DNA of 64,000 nucleotides from Mumia sp. ZJ1417. GTDB lineage: Bacteria > Actinomycetota > Actinomycetes > Propionibacteriales > Nocardioidaceae. The stretch covers positions 62,001 to 126,000 of the forward strand of contig NZ_CP059901.1 of NCBI RefSeq assembly GCF_014127285.1. The letters run 5' to 3'. This document shows, piece after piece, positions 51,365 to 58,535 of this stretch. Below the pieces are notes generated by a model. The model searched no databases and was not told the origin of the DNA. It saw only the letters and a list, made by a program, of their open reading frames with translations. Both the position numbers and the translations under genes were made by a program. How positions within the stretch are numbered: the first letter of the stretch is position 1; each line of letters begins with the position of its first letter.

Positions 51365-51486
51365 ATGAGTGCAGAACACACCAGCAACCCCGGCTCCAGA
51401 TCACCCTGTTCGAAAAGCTGATGTCGCTGGAGGAGCGGCAGGGGCTGGACGGCTTCGGGACGGACGCGGAGCGGCGCGATGGCTGA
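51365..51486 (+). pseudogene. Possible frameshifted small gene
   Basis: A conserved-looking stretch L-Q-I-T-L-F-E-K-L-M-S-L-E-E-R-Q-G-L-D-G and its tail to a stop at 51486 has no start codon in its own frame. An ATG at 51365 lies in another frame, and inserting one base in the C run at 51388-51391 would join them into a 40-residue protein. A promoter-like TTGACC and -10 would make it leaderless. A sequencing error in the C run is an alternative explanation. No family recognised. Confidence 0.3.
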
Positions 51487-51501
51487 CCGTACGGCGATCC
51501 C

Positions 51502-51768
51502 TCAGGCGACCTCGCGGACGCGGGGGCGCCCTCGCCCGCGCTTCGACGCGACGGGCGCCCCCTTCGCGAACACCTCGCCGCCCCATACGCCCCACGGTTC
51601 GCGCCGCTCGATCGCGGCGGTGAGGCAGAGGTCGCGGATAGGGCACTGCAGGCACAGCGCCTTCGCCCGCTCCACGTCGTCGGTGTGCTCGGCGAACCAC
51701 AGGTCGGGGCCGAGGACGCGGCAGGGGACGTCCGGTGCGTCGAGCGCGGCGCGGGCGGCAGCCGTCAT
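51502..51768 (-). CDS. WhiB7-like regulator
   Basis: An 88-residue WhiB protein. The four iron-sulfur cluster Cys are Cys16, Cys39, Cys42 and Cys48 (spacing C-x22-C-x2-C-x5-C). The G-V-W-G-G turn (60-64) and C-terminal AT-hook R-G-R-G-R-P-R (77-83) are the features of WhiB7, the regulator of intrinsic antibiotic resistance. It overlaps the end of the transketolase C-subunit gene by 4 bases and is the last gene of the SoxR-controlled operon. The usual whiB7 context (a long leader with upstream open frame) is absent, so regulation differs from the mycobacterial prototype. Confidence 0.9.
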   Translation of the reverse strand: MTAAARAALDAPDVPCRVLGPDLWFAEHTDDVERAKALCLQCPIRDLCLTAAIERREPWGVWGGEVFAKGAPVASKRGRGRPRVREVA

Positions 51769-52667
51769 CGGACGAGCTCCTTCACGCGTGCGTGGATGCC
51801 GGCGGCGTCGAGGCCGTGCGCGGCGGCGTGGTCCTTCGGCGAGCCGTACCGACGCAGCTCGGCGTCGCGCGGCACGCCCACGTACGCCACCCGGCTGGGG
51901 CGGTCGGCAAGCGCGGCGGAGACGGCGGCAGCGCTGGTGCCCTCGAGGTACGGCTCGACGACGGCGACGACCGGCGCCGGGCCGACGAGGGTCCGCAGGC
52001 CCCGTGCGTCGAAGGGGTGCGGCGTCGCCGTGTACGCGACGCGGACCGGCAGGTCATGGGTTGCCTCGACGACCGTGTCGAGCATCGGGCCGACGGCGAC
52101 GACGAGCGGGCGGGTGTGCGCGCCACCCCGTATGAGGTGGAGCAGGCCGTCGGCCGGATAGGCCTGCGCGTTCTGCTGCGTCGACATGCGGACGTACGCG
52201 CGGTCGTCGGTCCGTGCGGCGCGCCGCAGCATCCGCACCAGCTCGTCCGCGTGCCCGGGGACGTGGACGGTCCAGCCGGGCAGCGCCGACAGGAGGGCGA
52301 CGTCGGCCGGCGCCTGGTGGGTACGGCCGGCGGTGCTCGCGTCGTACGAGGCGCCGGTGCTGACGAGGACGGCGCCGACGTCCTGGTGCCCGAGGTCGAG
52401 CTTGACCTGTTCGTACGCGCGCTCGACGAGGAACGGCGCGTACGTGTGGACGATCGGCCGGATGCCGGTCAGGGCGAGCCCGCCCGCGACTCCGACCATC
52501 GCCTGCTCGCGGATGCCGACGTCGATCACGCGCTCGGGGTGCCGTGCGGAGGCGTCGCCGAGCATGCTTGCGCCGATGACCGCCAGCACCACCGCCGTAC
52601 GGGGCTCGTCGTCGAGGAGCGGCCCGAGCTCGGCATAGAACCGTTCGCGCATCGTGGGGCGGATCAT
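51765..52667 (-). CDS. Transketolase, C-terminal subunit (split)
   Basis: A 300-residue protein equal to the C-terminal half of transketolase (pyrimidine-binding and C-terminal domains). Recognised by D-V-G-I-R-E-Q-A-M-V-G-V-A-G-G-L-A-L (Glu that activates thiamine diphosphate), T-Y-A-P-F-L-V-E-R-A-Y-E-Q, and the C-terminal domain V-V-A-V-G-P-M-L. The ATG at 52667 overlaps the N-subunit stop (ATGA). Together with the N-subunit it should form a heteromeric thiamine-diphosphate enzyme acting on sugar phosphates, or another ketol donor. Its expression under a SoxR promoter is unusual. Confidence 0.88.
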   Translation of the reverse strand: MIRPTMRERFYAELGPLLDDEPRTAVVLAVIGASMLGDASARHPERVIDVGIREQAMVGVAGGLALTGIRPIVHTYAPFLVERAYEQVKLDLGHQDVGAVLVSTGASYDASTAGRTHQAPADVALLSALPGWTVHVPGHADELVRMLRRAARTDDRAYVRMSTQQNAQAYPADGLLHLIRGGAHTRPLVVAVGPMLDTVVEATHDLPVRVAYTATPHPFDARGLRTLVGPAPVVAVVEPYLEGTSAAAVSAALADRPSRVAYVGVPRDAELRRYGSPKDHAAAHGLDAAGIHARVKELVR

Positions 52668-53356
52668 GCGGCGGCCTCCTCGGCGACGGTGCGGGCGACG
52701 ACGACGGTCGGCCGTTCGGGGTCGGTGCGGCCGAGGGCGGTACGGAGGGCGGCGTGGTCGTGCCCGTCCACGTCGGCGGTGACCCAGCCCTCGACCGCGA
52801 AGCGTGCGCCGATCCCGCCGGGCCAGCCGTGGTTGTCGGAGCGGTTGTCGACGACGACGCACGTGAGGCGGTCGAGGCCGAAGCGTCCCGCGATCGCGAT
52901 CGCCTCGGCATTGCTCCCCTCGTCAAGCTCGGCGTCACCGACGAGGACGACGACGCGGGCCATGCTGCCTCGGAGCCGCAGTCCGAGCGCCGTACCGACC
53001 GCGAGCGGGAAGCCGTGGCCGAGCGAGCCGCTGCCGATCTCGATGCCCGGCACGAGAGTGCGGTCCGGGTGGTGGCCGAGGCGTGAGTCCCAGCCGGCCA
53101 CGTCGTCGAGCCAGGTGGCCGGGAAGAAGCCCTTGGCCGCCAGGACGGCGTACGTCGAGGCCGGGCCGTGGCCCTTCGAGAGGAGGAAGCGGTCGCGGTC
53201 CGGGTCGTCGATGCGGTCCGGCGCCACGTCGAGCACCTGGTCGTACAGGACCCAGACGACATCGAGGGTCGAGTGTGCGCTGGGGTCGTGCTTCTCGTCC
53301 CCGGTGACGCGAGAGAGCAGGTCGAAGACGGGTGGCGGGACGGTCGTCGTACTCAT
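52664..53356 (-). CDS. Transketolase, N-terminal subunit (split), SoxR-controlled
   Basis: A 230-residue N-terminal transketolase half with the thiamine-diphosphate motif V-G-D-A-E-L-D-E-G-S-N (about 125-135) and the pairing Asn (V-V-D-N-R-S). Additional motifs are L-L-S-K-G-H-G-P-A-S and P-G-I-E-I-G-S-G-S-L-G-H-G. ATG 53356 lies 7 bases after the -10 of the SoxR-type promoter (53363-53393), so the message is probably leaderless. Split transketolases are known, but linkage to SoxR is not one I know of. It is divergent from soxR. Confidence 0.9.
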   Translation of the reverse strand: MSTTTVPPPVFDLLSRVTGDEKHDPSAHSTLDVVWVLYDQVLDVAPDRIDDPDRDRFLLSKGHGPASTYAVLAAKGFFPATWLDDVAGWDSRLGHHPDRTLVPGIEIGSGSLGHGFPLAVGTALGLRLRGSMARVVVLVGDAELDEGSNAEAIAIAGRFGLDRLTCVVVDNRSDNHGWPGGIGARFAVEGWVTADVDGHDHAALRTALGRTDPERPTVVVARTVAEEAAA

Positions 53357-53362
53357 GCAGGT

Positions 53363-53393
53363 ATCGTGCAAGTTCAAGTGCACTTGAGATCAA
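53363..53393 (-). promoter_or_regulatory. SoxR box between soxR and the transketolase operon
   Basis: On the minus strand, TTGATC (-35) is separated from CACGAT (-10) by 19 bases that hold TCAAGTGCACTTGA, a perfect 14-base dyad (53374-53387). The arrangement is the same as at 24740-24770. The dyad is also 38 bases upstream of the divergent soxR start, so it probably autoregulates soxR. Confidence 0.9.
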
Positions 53394-53424
53394 GCCCGGC
53401 CATGAAAGCTCCCGAGGAGGCACG

Positions 53425-53892
53425 GTGACCCCCGAGCCGCACCTGACGATCGGCGAGCTCTCGCAACGCAGCGGTGTCGCGGCGTCGGGGCTGCGCTACT
53501 ACGAGTCGCTCGGGCTGATCGCGTCCGAGCGCACGACCGGCAACCAGCGGCGATACGTCCGCAGCATGCTGCGGCGGGTCGCCTTCGTCCGTACGGCCTC
53601 GCGCGTCGGGCTGACGCTCGACGAGATCAGGGATGCCCTCGCGACCCTGCCCGAGGGACGTACGCCGACTAAGAAGGACTGGACCCGGCTCTCGCGTGCG
53701 TGGCGGCCCCGGCTCGACGCGCGGATCGCCGAGCTTGAACGGCTGCGCGACGACCTTGACGGGTGCATCGGATGCGGGTGCCTGTCGCTGCAGCGGTGCG
53801 CGCTGTCGAACCCGGGCGACCGCGCCGCGCGGCTCGGTCCGGGGGCGCGCTACCTCGACGGCGACACGGTGGCGGATGCGATGAAGGCGTGA
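53425..53892 (+). CDS. soxR: SoxR, redox-sensing MerR-family activator
   Basis: A 155-residue MerR-type regulator. The N-terminal winged helix reads L-T-I-G-E-L-S-Q-R-S-G-V-A-A-S-G-L-R-Y-Y-E-S-L-G. The C-terminal [2Fe-2S] ligands are Cys114, Cys117, Cys119 and Cys125 in C-I-G-C-G-C-L-S-L-Q-R-C, the defining SoxR motif. It is activated by oxidation with redox-cycling compounds. Start GTG 53425, after AGGAGG. Its stop overlaps the start of the downstream esterase gene (GTGA), so the two are translationally coupled. Two SoxR boxes in this window give at least two targets. Confidence 0.96.
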   Translation: MTPEPHLTIGELSQRSGVAASGLRYYESLGLIASERTTGNQRRYVRSMLRRVAFVRTASRVGLTLDEIRDALATLPEGRTPTKKDWTRLSRAWRPRLDARIAELERLRDDLDGCIGCGCLSLQRCALSNPGDRAARLGPGARYLDGDTVADAMKA

Positions 53893-55088
53893 GGCACACT
53901 CCCCCGAAGGTCCCGCGCCCGACCCGGCCGCCGGTCGCGGTGAGCCCTACGTTGGGCGTGGAGCCGGCGGCTGCCGACGCGACCGCGCTGTGGCGCCGCG
54001 CGCCCGCGATGCCGTACGTGGAGCCTGCCGACGATCCTGCGTCGGCGATCGTGACCTTCTTGTGGGACGACCCGGACGCTGAGGACGTGCTGCTGTTCGT
54101 CAACCGGATCACCGACGAGACCCATCTCGCCGACAGCCTGATGCGCCGCGTGTCGGGGACGACCCTCTGGACGTTGTCGTACCGGGTCAGCCGCGGGTGG
54201 CGTGCCTCGTACGGGTTCGTGGTGCGACGCGCGGGCGAGCGGGCGCCCTGGGTCGCCGAGGATGACCAGGTCGCGATCCGGACGGCGCTCGACCGCGCGC
54301 TGCCCGATCCGCGCAACGGCGACACGTGTCTCAATCGGGGTGGGGTGGCGCACTCGGTCGTGGCGCTCGATGCCGCGCCCGCGCAGCGGTGGCTCGCACG
54401 GCGTCCGGGCGTCGACCGTGGCATGTGCGAGACCGTCGACGGCCCGGACGGTCGTACGGTGTGGGTCCACCGGACGCCCGGGTGTGCCGCGGGCGGGCCG
54501 GCCCTCGTCGTGCTCGACGGCGAAGTGTGGACGTCCTCGCAGGACCTGCCGACCACGCTCGACAACCTGGTTGCAGAGGGCGAGATCCCGCCGGTGACCG
54601 CGTTCTTCGTCGACTCCGGCGGTGTGGACGCGCGGTGGCGCGAGATGGGCGGCGATGGCGGCGCCGAGCGGTGGATCGTCGACGCGCTCGTGCCGTGGAT
54701 GCGGCGGGGGTACGGCGTCGGTCAGCGCCCGGAGGACGTCGTCGTGATCGGGCAGAGCCTCGGCGCGCTGACCGCCCTGCGGGTCGCCCTGGCGCGGCCT
54801 GACATCGTCGGTGGAGCGGTGGCGTCATCGGCGTCGCTGTGGCAGGACGACCTCGCGGACCGAGTGGCCGCGCTGCCGTCCGGTGGCTCACCCCGCGGCT
54901 CACCCGCGATCGCGCTCGAGGTCGGCCTGCAGGAATGGGTGCTGCTCGGGCCGCACCGCCGGCTCGCCGGAGCGCTGCGTGAGGCCGGGGTGGGACTGTC
55001 GTACGCCGAGTACGACGGCGGGCACGACTACGCCTGCTGGCGCGGCGGCGTCGCGGACGGCCTGCGGGCCGTGCTCGGTGGGCGCTAG
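53889..55088 (+). CDS. Enterochelin esterase-like (Fes) hydrolase
   Basis: A 399-residue alpha/beta hydrolase of the Fes/IroD type with an N-terminal beta domain (F-L-W-D-D-P-D-A-E-D-V-L-L). The catalytic Ser is in I-G-Q-S-L-G-A-L-T-A-L, and the end contains H-D-Y-A-C-W-R as likely catalytic His. It would hydrolyse a ferric catecholate siderophore or similar ester to release iron. It starts at GTG 53889, overlapping the soxR stop by 3 bases. Co-expression with soxR is implied, but no catecholate siderophore genes are seen. Convergent with pobA; stops overlap by four bases (CTAG). Confidence 0.85.
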   Translation: MRHTPPKVPRPTRPPVAVSPTLGVEPAAADATALWRRAPAMPYVEPADDPASAIVTFLWDDPDAEDVLLFVNRITDETHLADSLMRRVSGTTLWTLSYRVSRGWRASYGFVVRRAGERAPWVAEDDQVAIRTALDRALPDPRNGDTCLNRGGVAHSVVALDAAPAQRWLARRPGVDRGMCETVDGPDGRTVWVHRTPGCAAGGPALVVLDGEVWTSSQDLPTTLDNLVAEGEIPPVTAFFVDSGGVDARWREMGGDGGAERWIVDALVPWMRRGYGVGQRPEDVVVIGQSLGALTALRVALARPDIVGGAVASSASLWQDDLADRVAALPSGGSPRGSPAIALEVGLQEWVLLGPHRRLAGALREAGVGLSYAEYDGGHDYACWRGGVADGLRAVLGGR

Positions 55089-56266
55089 GCGAACGGCAAC
55101 CCGGCGTAGTTCTCCGCGAGCCCCGTCGCGCCCGCCTCCGACGACGTCACCCACCGCAGCTGCGAGAGCTGGAGCTGCTCCTCGAACGGGTCGCCGGTGC
55201 GATGCAGCATCGTCGTCATCCACCACGAGAAGTGCGTGCAGCGCCACACGCGGCGGAGCGCCGTGTCGGAGTACGCGTCGGCGAGGCGCGCGTCGTTCTT
55301 GCGGACCAGGTCGGTGAGTGCCGGAGCGAGCAGCGCGACGTCGGCGATCGCGAGGTTGAGCCCCTTCGCGCCGGTCGGCGGGACGATGTGCGCGGCGTCG
55401 CCGGCGAGGAACAGCCGCCCGTGCTGCATCGGCGCGTGCACGTACGACCGCATCGGCAGCACGCTCTTGTCCGTGATCGGACCGGCGGTGAGCTCCCAGC
55501 CGTCCTGGCCGTGCCCGAGCCGCGTCGCGAGCTCGTCCCAGATCCGGTCGTCGGACCACGACGCGGGATCCGTGCCGGGCTCGACCTGGAGATAGAGGCG
55601 GCTCACCGTCTCCGAGCGCATCGAGTGCAGCGCGAAGCCGTTCGGGTGCCACGCGTAGATGAGCTCGTCGGTCGACGGCGCGACGTCGGCGAGGATGCCG
55701 AACCATGCGTACGGATAGGTCTTCTCCCACGTCGTCCCGCCGGGGATCGCGCTGCGGCTCGGACCGAACGAGCCGTCGCAGCCGGCGATCGCGACCGCGT
55801 CGAGCCGTCGCGGCGTGCCGTCGGCGTCGGTGAACGTCACGTACGGGCGATCGGTGTCGACGTCGTGCAGCGCGGTGTCGGAGATCGAGTAGAAGAACTG
55901 CTGCCCGTCGGCATCACGGGCCGCGACGAGGTCGGCGGTGACCTCGGTCTGGCCGTACACCCACACGCTGCGGCCGATGCGGTCGACGAAGTCCAGGTGG
56001 TGGCGCTCCTCGGGGAACTGGAGGTAGATCCCGCGGTGCTGGTCGCCCTCGCGTGCGAGCCGCCCGCCGAGTCCGACGTCGGTGAGGAGGTCGACGCTGC
56101 TCTGCTCGAGGATCCCGGCGCGGATGCGCGCGGCCACGTAGTCGCGGCTGCGGGTCTCAAGGACGACCGAATCGATGCCCTCCGCGGCGAGCAGGTGCGA
56201 GAGGAGGAGGCCGGCCGGGCCGCCGCCGATGATGGCGACCTCGGTACGGAGGGTGTCGTTGCTCAT
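55085..56266 (-). CDS. pobA: 4-Hydroxybenzoate 3-monooxygenase
   Basis: A 393-residue flavoprotein hydroxylase that turns 4-hydroxybenzoate into protocatechuate with NADPH and O2. FAD motifs are V-A-I-I-G-G-G-P-A-G-L-L-L-S (residues 9-22) and L-A-G-D-A-A-H-I-V-P-P-T-G-A-K-G-L-N (about 285-302); the DG motif is G-C-D-G-S-F-G-P-S-R. Length fits. An IclR-type operator copy lies 44 bases upstream of the start (56310-56324). It feeds the pca genes that follow on the other strand. Confidence 0.94.
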   Translation of the reverse strand: MSNDTLRTEVAIIGGGPAGLLLSHLLAAEGIDSVVLETRSRDYVAARIRAGILEQSSVDLLTDVGLGGRLAREGDQHRGIYLQFPEERHHLDFVDRIGRSVWVYGQTEVTADLVAARDADGQQFFYSISDTALHDVDTDRPYVTFTDADGTPRRLDAVAIAGCDGSFGPSRSAIPGGTTWEKTYPYAWFGILADVAPSTDELIYAWHPNGFALHSMRSETVSRLYLQVEPGTDPASWSDDRIWDELATRLGHGQDGWELTAGPITDKSVLPMRSYVHAPMQHGRLFLAGDAAHIVPPTGAKGLNLAIADVALLAPALTDLVRKNDARLADAYSDTALRRVWRCTHFSWWMTTMLHRTGDPFEEQLQLSQLRWVTSSEAGATGLAENYAGLPFA

Positions 56267-56309
56267 GGCGTCATTGGATCGTGCCGCACCTCACACCGCG
56301 AACCAGACC

Positions 56310-56324
56310 TTCCACTGGGCGAAA
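56310..56324. promoter_or_regulatory. IclR-type operator copy upstream of pobA
   Basis: TTCCACTGGGCGAAA, 13 of 15 identical to the copy at 57131-57145. Its proximal end is 44 bases from the pobA start codon, the same distance as the other copy is from the pcaH start, which argues for a real binding site of the IclR regulator. Confidence 0.72.
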
Positions 56325-56378
56325 GCGGCGCCTCCATGTCAGGTGACCCGCGGGCGCCAGGGAGTGACCCGGGGGCGC

Positions 56379-57122
56379 TTAGAGCTGGCGGCCGATGCCT
56401 TGGGCGGCGACCTGCAGCGCGGTGACGAGCCGAGCGCGGTCACGCTTGAGGTTCGCGACGACGATGCCGATGGCCGCGACCACCTCGTCCTCACGCCGTA
56501 CGGGCACCGCCACCGAGCATGCGCCGAGCGTCATCTCCTCGTACGTGGTCGCGTAGCCGTCGCGGCGGATCCGCACGAGCTGCTCGTCCAGCAGGCCGGG
56601 CTGCGTGACCGTGTAGCGCGTGACCCGCGTCAACGACGCGAGCACGCGAGCCCGTACGTCGTCCGGCGCGTGCGCGAGCAGCACCTTGCCGACGCCCGTG
56701 GCGTGCATCGGAAGGGTCGATCCGATCGAGCTCACGACGGGCACGGAGGTACGGCCGCGCATCCGCTCGAGATAGAGCACCTCGTCGCCGTCCCGTACGG
56801 CGAGGTGGACCGTCGCGCGCGTCGCCGCGTACACGTCGTGCAGGAACGGCTCGGCGACCTGCCGCAACCCGGTCTCCACCGGCGCGAGCAGCCCGATGTC
56901 CCAGATCATCCGCCCCACCACGTAACGGCCGTCCGGGCGCTTCGCCAACGCACCCGCCGCGACCAGCTCGCCCGCCAGCCGATGCGCCGTCGGCAGCGGC
57001 AGCCCAGCACGACGCGCGAGGTCCGTCAGCGTCAGCCTGCGGTGCTCCGTATCGAACGCGCCGAGCAGCGCGAGCACCCGCGAGGCCACCGTCGTACCAG
57101 GGCTCGACGTGTTCCCAGCCAT
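56379..57122 (-). CDS. IclR-family regulator of the pob/pca genes
   Basis: A 247-residue IclR-type regulator. The winged helix (S-R-V-L-A-L-L-G-A-F; L-T-D-L-A-R-R-A-G-L-P-L-P-T-A-H-R) precedes the effector-binding domain with Y-L-E-R-M-R-G-R-T-S-V-P, H-A-T-G-V-G-K-V-L-L-A-H and S-V-A-V-P-V. It lies between pobA and pcaH and is divergent from pcaH; family members PcaR, PobR and PcaU control this pathway with beta-ketoadipate or 4-hydroxybenzoate as effector. Two copies of its likely operator TTCCACTGrGyGAAA flank it. Start ATG 57122. Confidence 0.92.
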   Translation of the reverse strand: MAGNTSSPGTTVASRVLALLGAFDTEHRRLTLTDLARRAGLPLPTAHRLAGELVAAGALAKRPDGRYVVGRMIWDIGLLAPVETGLRQVAEPFLHDVYAATRATVHLAVRDGDEVLYLERMRGRTSVPVVSSIGSTLPMHATGVGKVLLAHAPDDVRARVLASLTRVTRYTVTQPGLLDEQLVRIRRDGYATTYEEMTLGACSVAVPVRREDEVVAAIGIVVANLKRDRARLVTALQVAAQGIGRQL

Positions 57123-57130
57123 CGCCCTCC

Positions 57131-57145
57131 TTCCACTGAGTGAAA
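57131..57145. promoter_or_regulatory. IclR-type operator between the regulator and pcaH
   Basis: TTCCACTGAGTGAAA, a near-palindrome (TTnCACTnAGTGnAA). It is 8 bases upstream of the regulator start and 44 bases upstream of pcaH, so the regulator would control pcaH and itself through one site. Confidence 0.75.
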
Positions 57146-57188
57146 TCCTAACCTCGCTGCCGTGACTGCCGTCACCTAGCGTTCAGGC

Positions 57189-57977
57189 ATGACCTCACCC
57201 GCCCCGAGCTCCGGCGGTGCACTGGCGAGCCAGGACGACATCACCGCAGAGATCACCGACATCGAGGCGGCGTACCAGCGTGCGGGCGTCGAGGAGACGC
57301 AGCCACGGCTGGACTACCCGCCGTACCGCAGCAGCATCCTCCGCCACCCCACGAAGGACCTGCACCATGCCGATCCGGAGACGATCGAACGCTGGGCGCC
57401 GTGCTTCGGTCATCGCGACGTCGACCCCCTCGAGGCCGACCTGACGATCCAGCACGGTGGGGAGCCGATCGGCGAGCGAATGGTCATCGCGGGTCGCGTC
57501 GTCGACGGAGAGGGGCGCCCCGTACGGCACCAGCTCGTCGAGATCTGGCAGGCCAACGCGGGCGGCCGGTACGTCCACAAGCGCGACCAGCACCCCGCGT
57601 CGCTCGACCCGAACTTCACCGGTGTCGGACGTTGCCTCACCGACGCCGAGGGCAACTACCGCTTCCAGACGATCAAGCCCGGCCCTTACCCGTGGAAGAA
57701 CCACCACAACGCCTGGCGGCCGGCGCACATCCACTTCTCGCTGTTCGGCACGGACTTCACTCAGCGGATGGTCACGCAGATGTACTTCCCGGGCGACCCG
57801 CTGTTCGCGCTCGACCCGATCTATCAGTCGATCACCGACACGAAGGCACGCGAGCGGCTCGTCGCCTCGTACGACCACGACCTGACGTCGCACGAGTGGG
57901 CGACCGGCTACCGGTGGGACATCGTCCTGACCGGCAGCCAGCGCACCTACATGGAGGAAGAGGAGGACGACGCATGA
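57189..57977 (+). CDS. pcaH: Protocatechuate 3,4-dioxygenase, beta subunit
   Basis: A 262-residue intradiol dioxygenase subunit that opens the protocatechuate ring between the hydroxyls. Iron ligands are visible: Tyr in G-N-Y-R-F-Q-T-I-K-P-G-P-Y-P-W and the His pair in W-R-P-A-H-I-H-F-S. The beta-sandwich motif L-V-E-I-W-Q-A-N-A-G-G-R-Y is conserved. It partners with the alpha subunit encoded with a 4-base overlap downstream. Start ATG 57189, first gene of the catabolic operon. Confidence 0.96.
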   Translation: MTSPAPSSGGALASQDDITAEITDIEAAYQRAGVEETQPRLDYPPYRSSILRHPTKDLHHADPETIERWAPCFGHRDVDPLEADLTIQHGGEPIGERMVIAGRVVDGEGRPVRHQLVEIWQANAGGRYVHKRDQHPASLDPNFTGVGRCLTDAEGNYRFQTIKPGPYPWKNHHNAWRPAHIHFSLFGTDFTQRMVTQMYFPGDPLFALDPIYQSITDTKARERLVASYDHDLTSHEWATGYRWDIVLTGSQRTYMEEEEDDA

Positions 57978-58531
57978 GCACGCTCACGCCCACGCCCGGG
58001 CAGACCGTCGGGCCGTTCTTCCACTACGCGCTCCCGTACGAGGGCGACCGCGACCTGGTCCTTCCCGGCACGGCCGGCGCGATCCGCCTGCACGGGACCG
58101 TGTACGACGGAGCGGGCGCGCCGATCCCGGACGCGCTGATCGAGATCTGGCAGGCGGCGCCTGACGGCTCCGTCGTGCAGCAGCCGGGCTCGCTGCGTCG
58201 CGACGGGTGGACGTTCACCGGGTTCGGGCGCGCATCGACCTCGCGCGACGGGTCGTACACGTTCTCCACGCTGACCCCCGGTCCGACCGAGGACGGCGCG
58301 GCCGCGTTCTTCGCCGTCACGGTGTTTGCGCGCGGGCTGCTGAACCGCCTGTTCACGCGGGCGTACCTGCCCGACGACGCCGACGCGCTCGCCGCCGACA
58401 CGCTGCTCGCGTCCGTCCCGGACGACCGTCGCGGCACGCTGATCGCCGCACGCGACGAGCAGGGACTGTGCTTCGACATCCGGCTCCAGGGTGAGGACGA
58501 GACCGTCTTCCTGCGTTTTCCGGGACACTGA
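57974..58531 (+). CDS. pcaG: Protocatechuate 3,4-dioxygenase, alpha subunit
   Basis: A 185-residue alpha subunit. It starts M-S-T-L-T-P-T-P-G-Q-T-V-G-P-F-F and contains L-I-E-I-W-Q-A-A-P-D-G and the F-A-R-G-L-L-N-R-L-F-T-R-A-Y-L-P-D-D segment (substrate and interface). It lacks the iron ligands, as expected, and combines with pcaH. Overlap of 4 bases with pcaH (ATGA). Confidence 0.95.
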   Translation: MSTLTPTPGQTVGPFFHYALPYEGDRDLVLPGTAGAIRLHGTVYDGAGAPIPDALIEIWQAAPDGSVVQQPGSLRRDGWTFTGFGRASTSRDGSYTFSTLTPGPTEDGAAAFFAVTVFARGLLNRLFTRAYLPDDADALAADTLLASVPDDRRGTLIAARDEQGLCFDIRLQGEDETVFLRFPGH

Positions 58532-58535
58532 CCGT

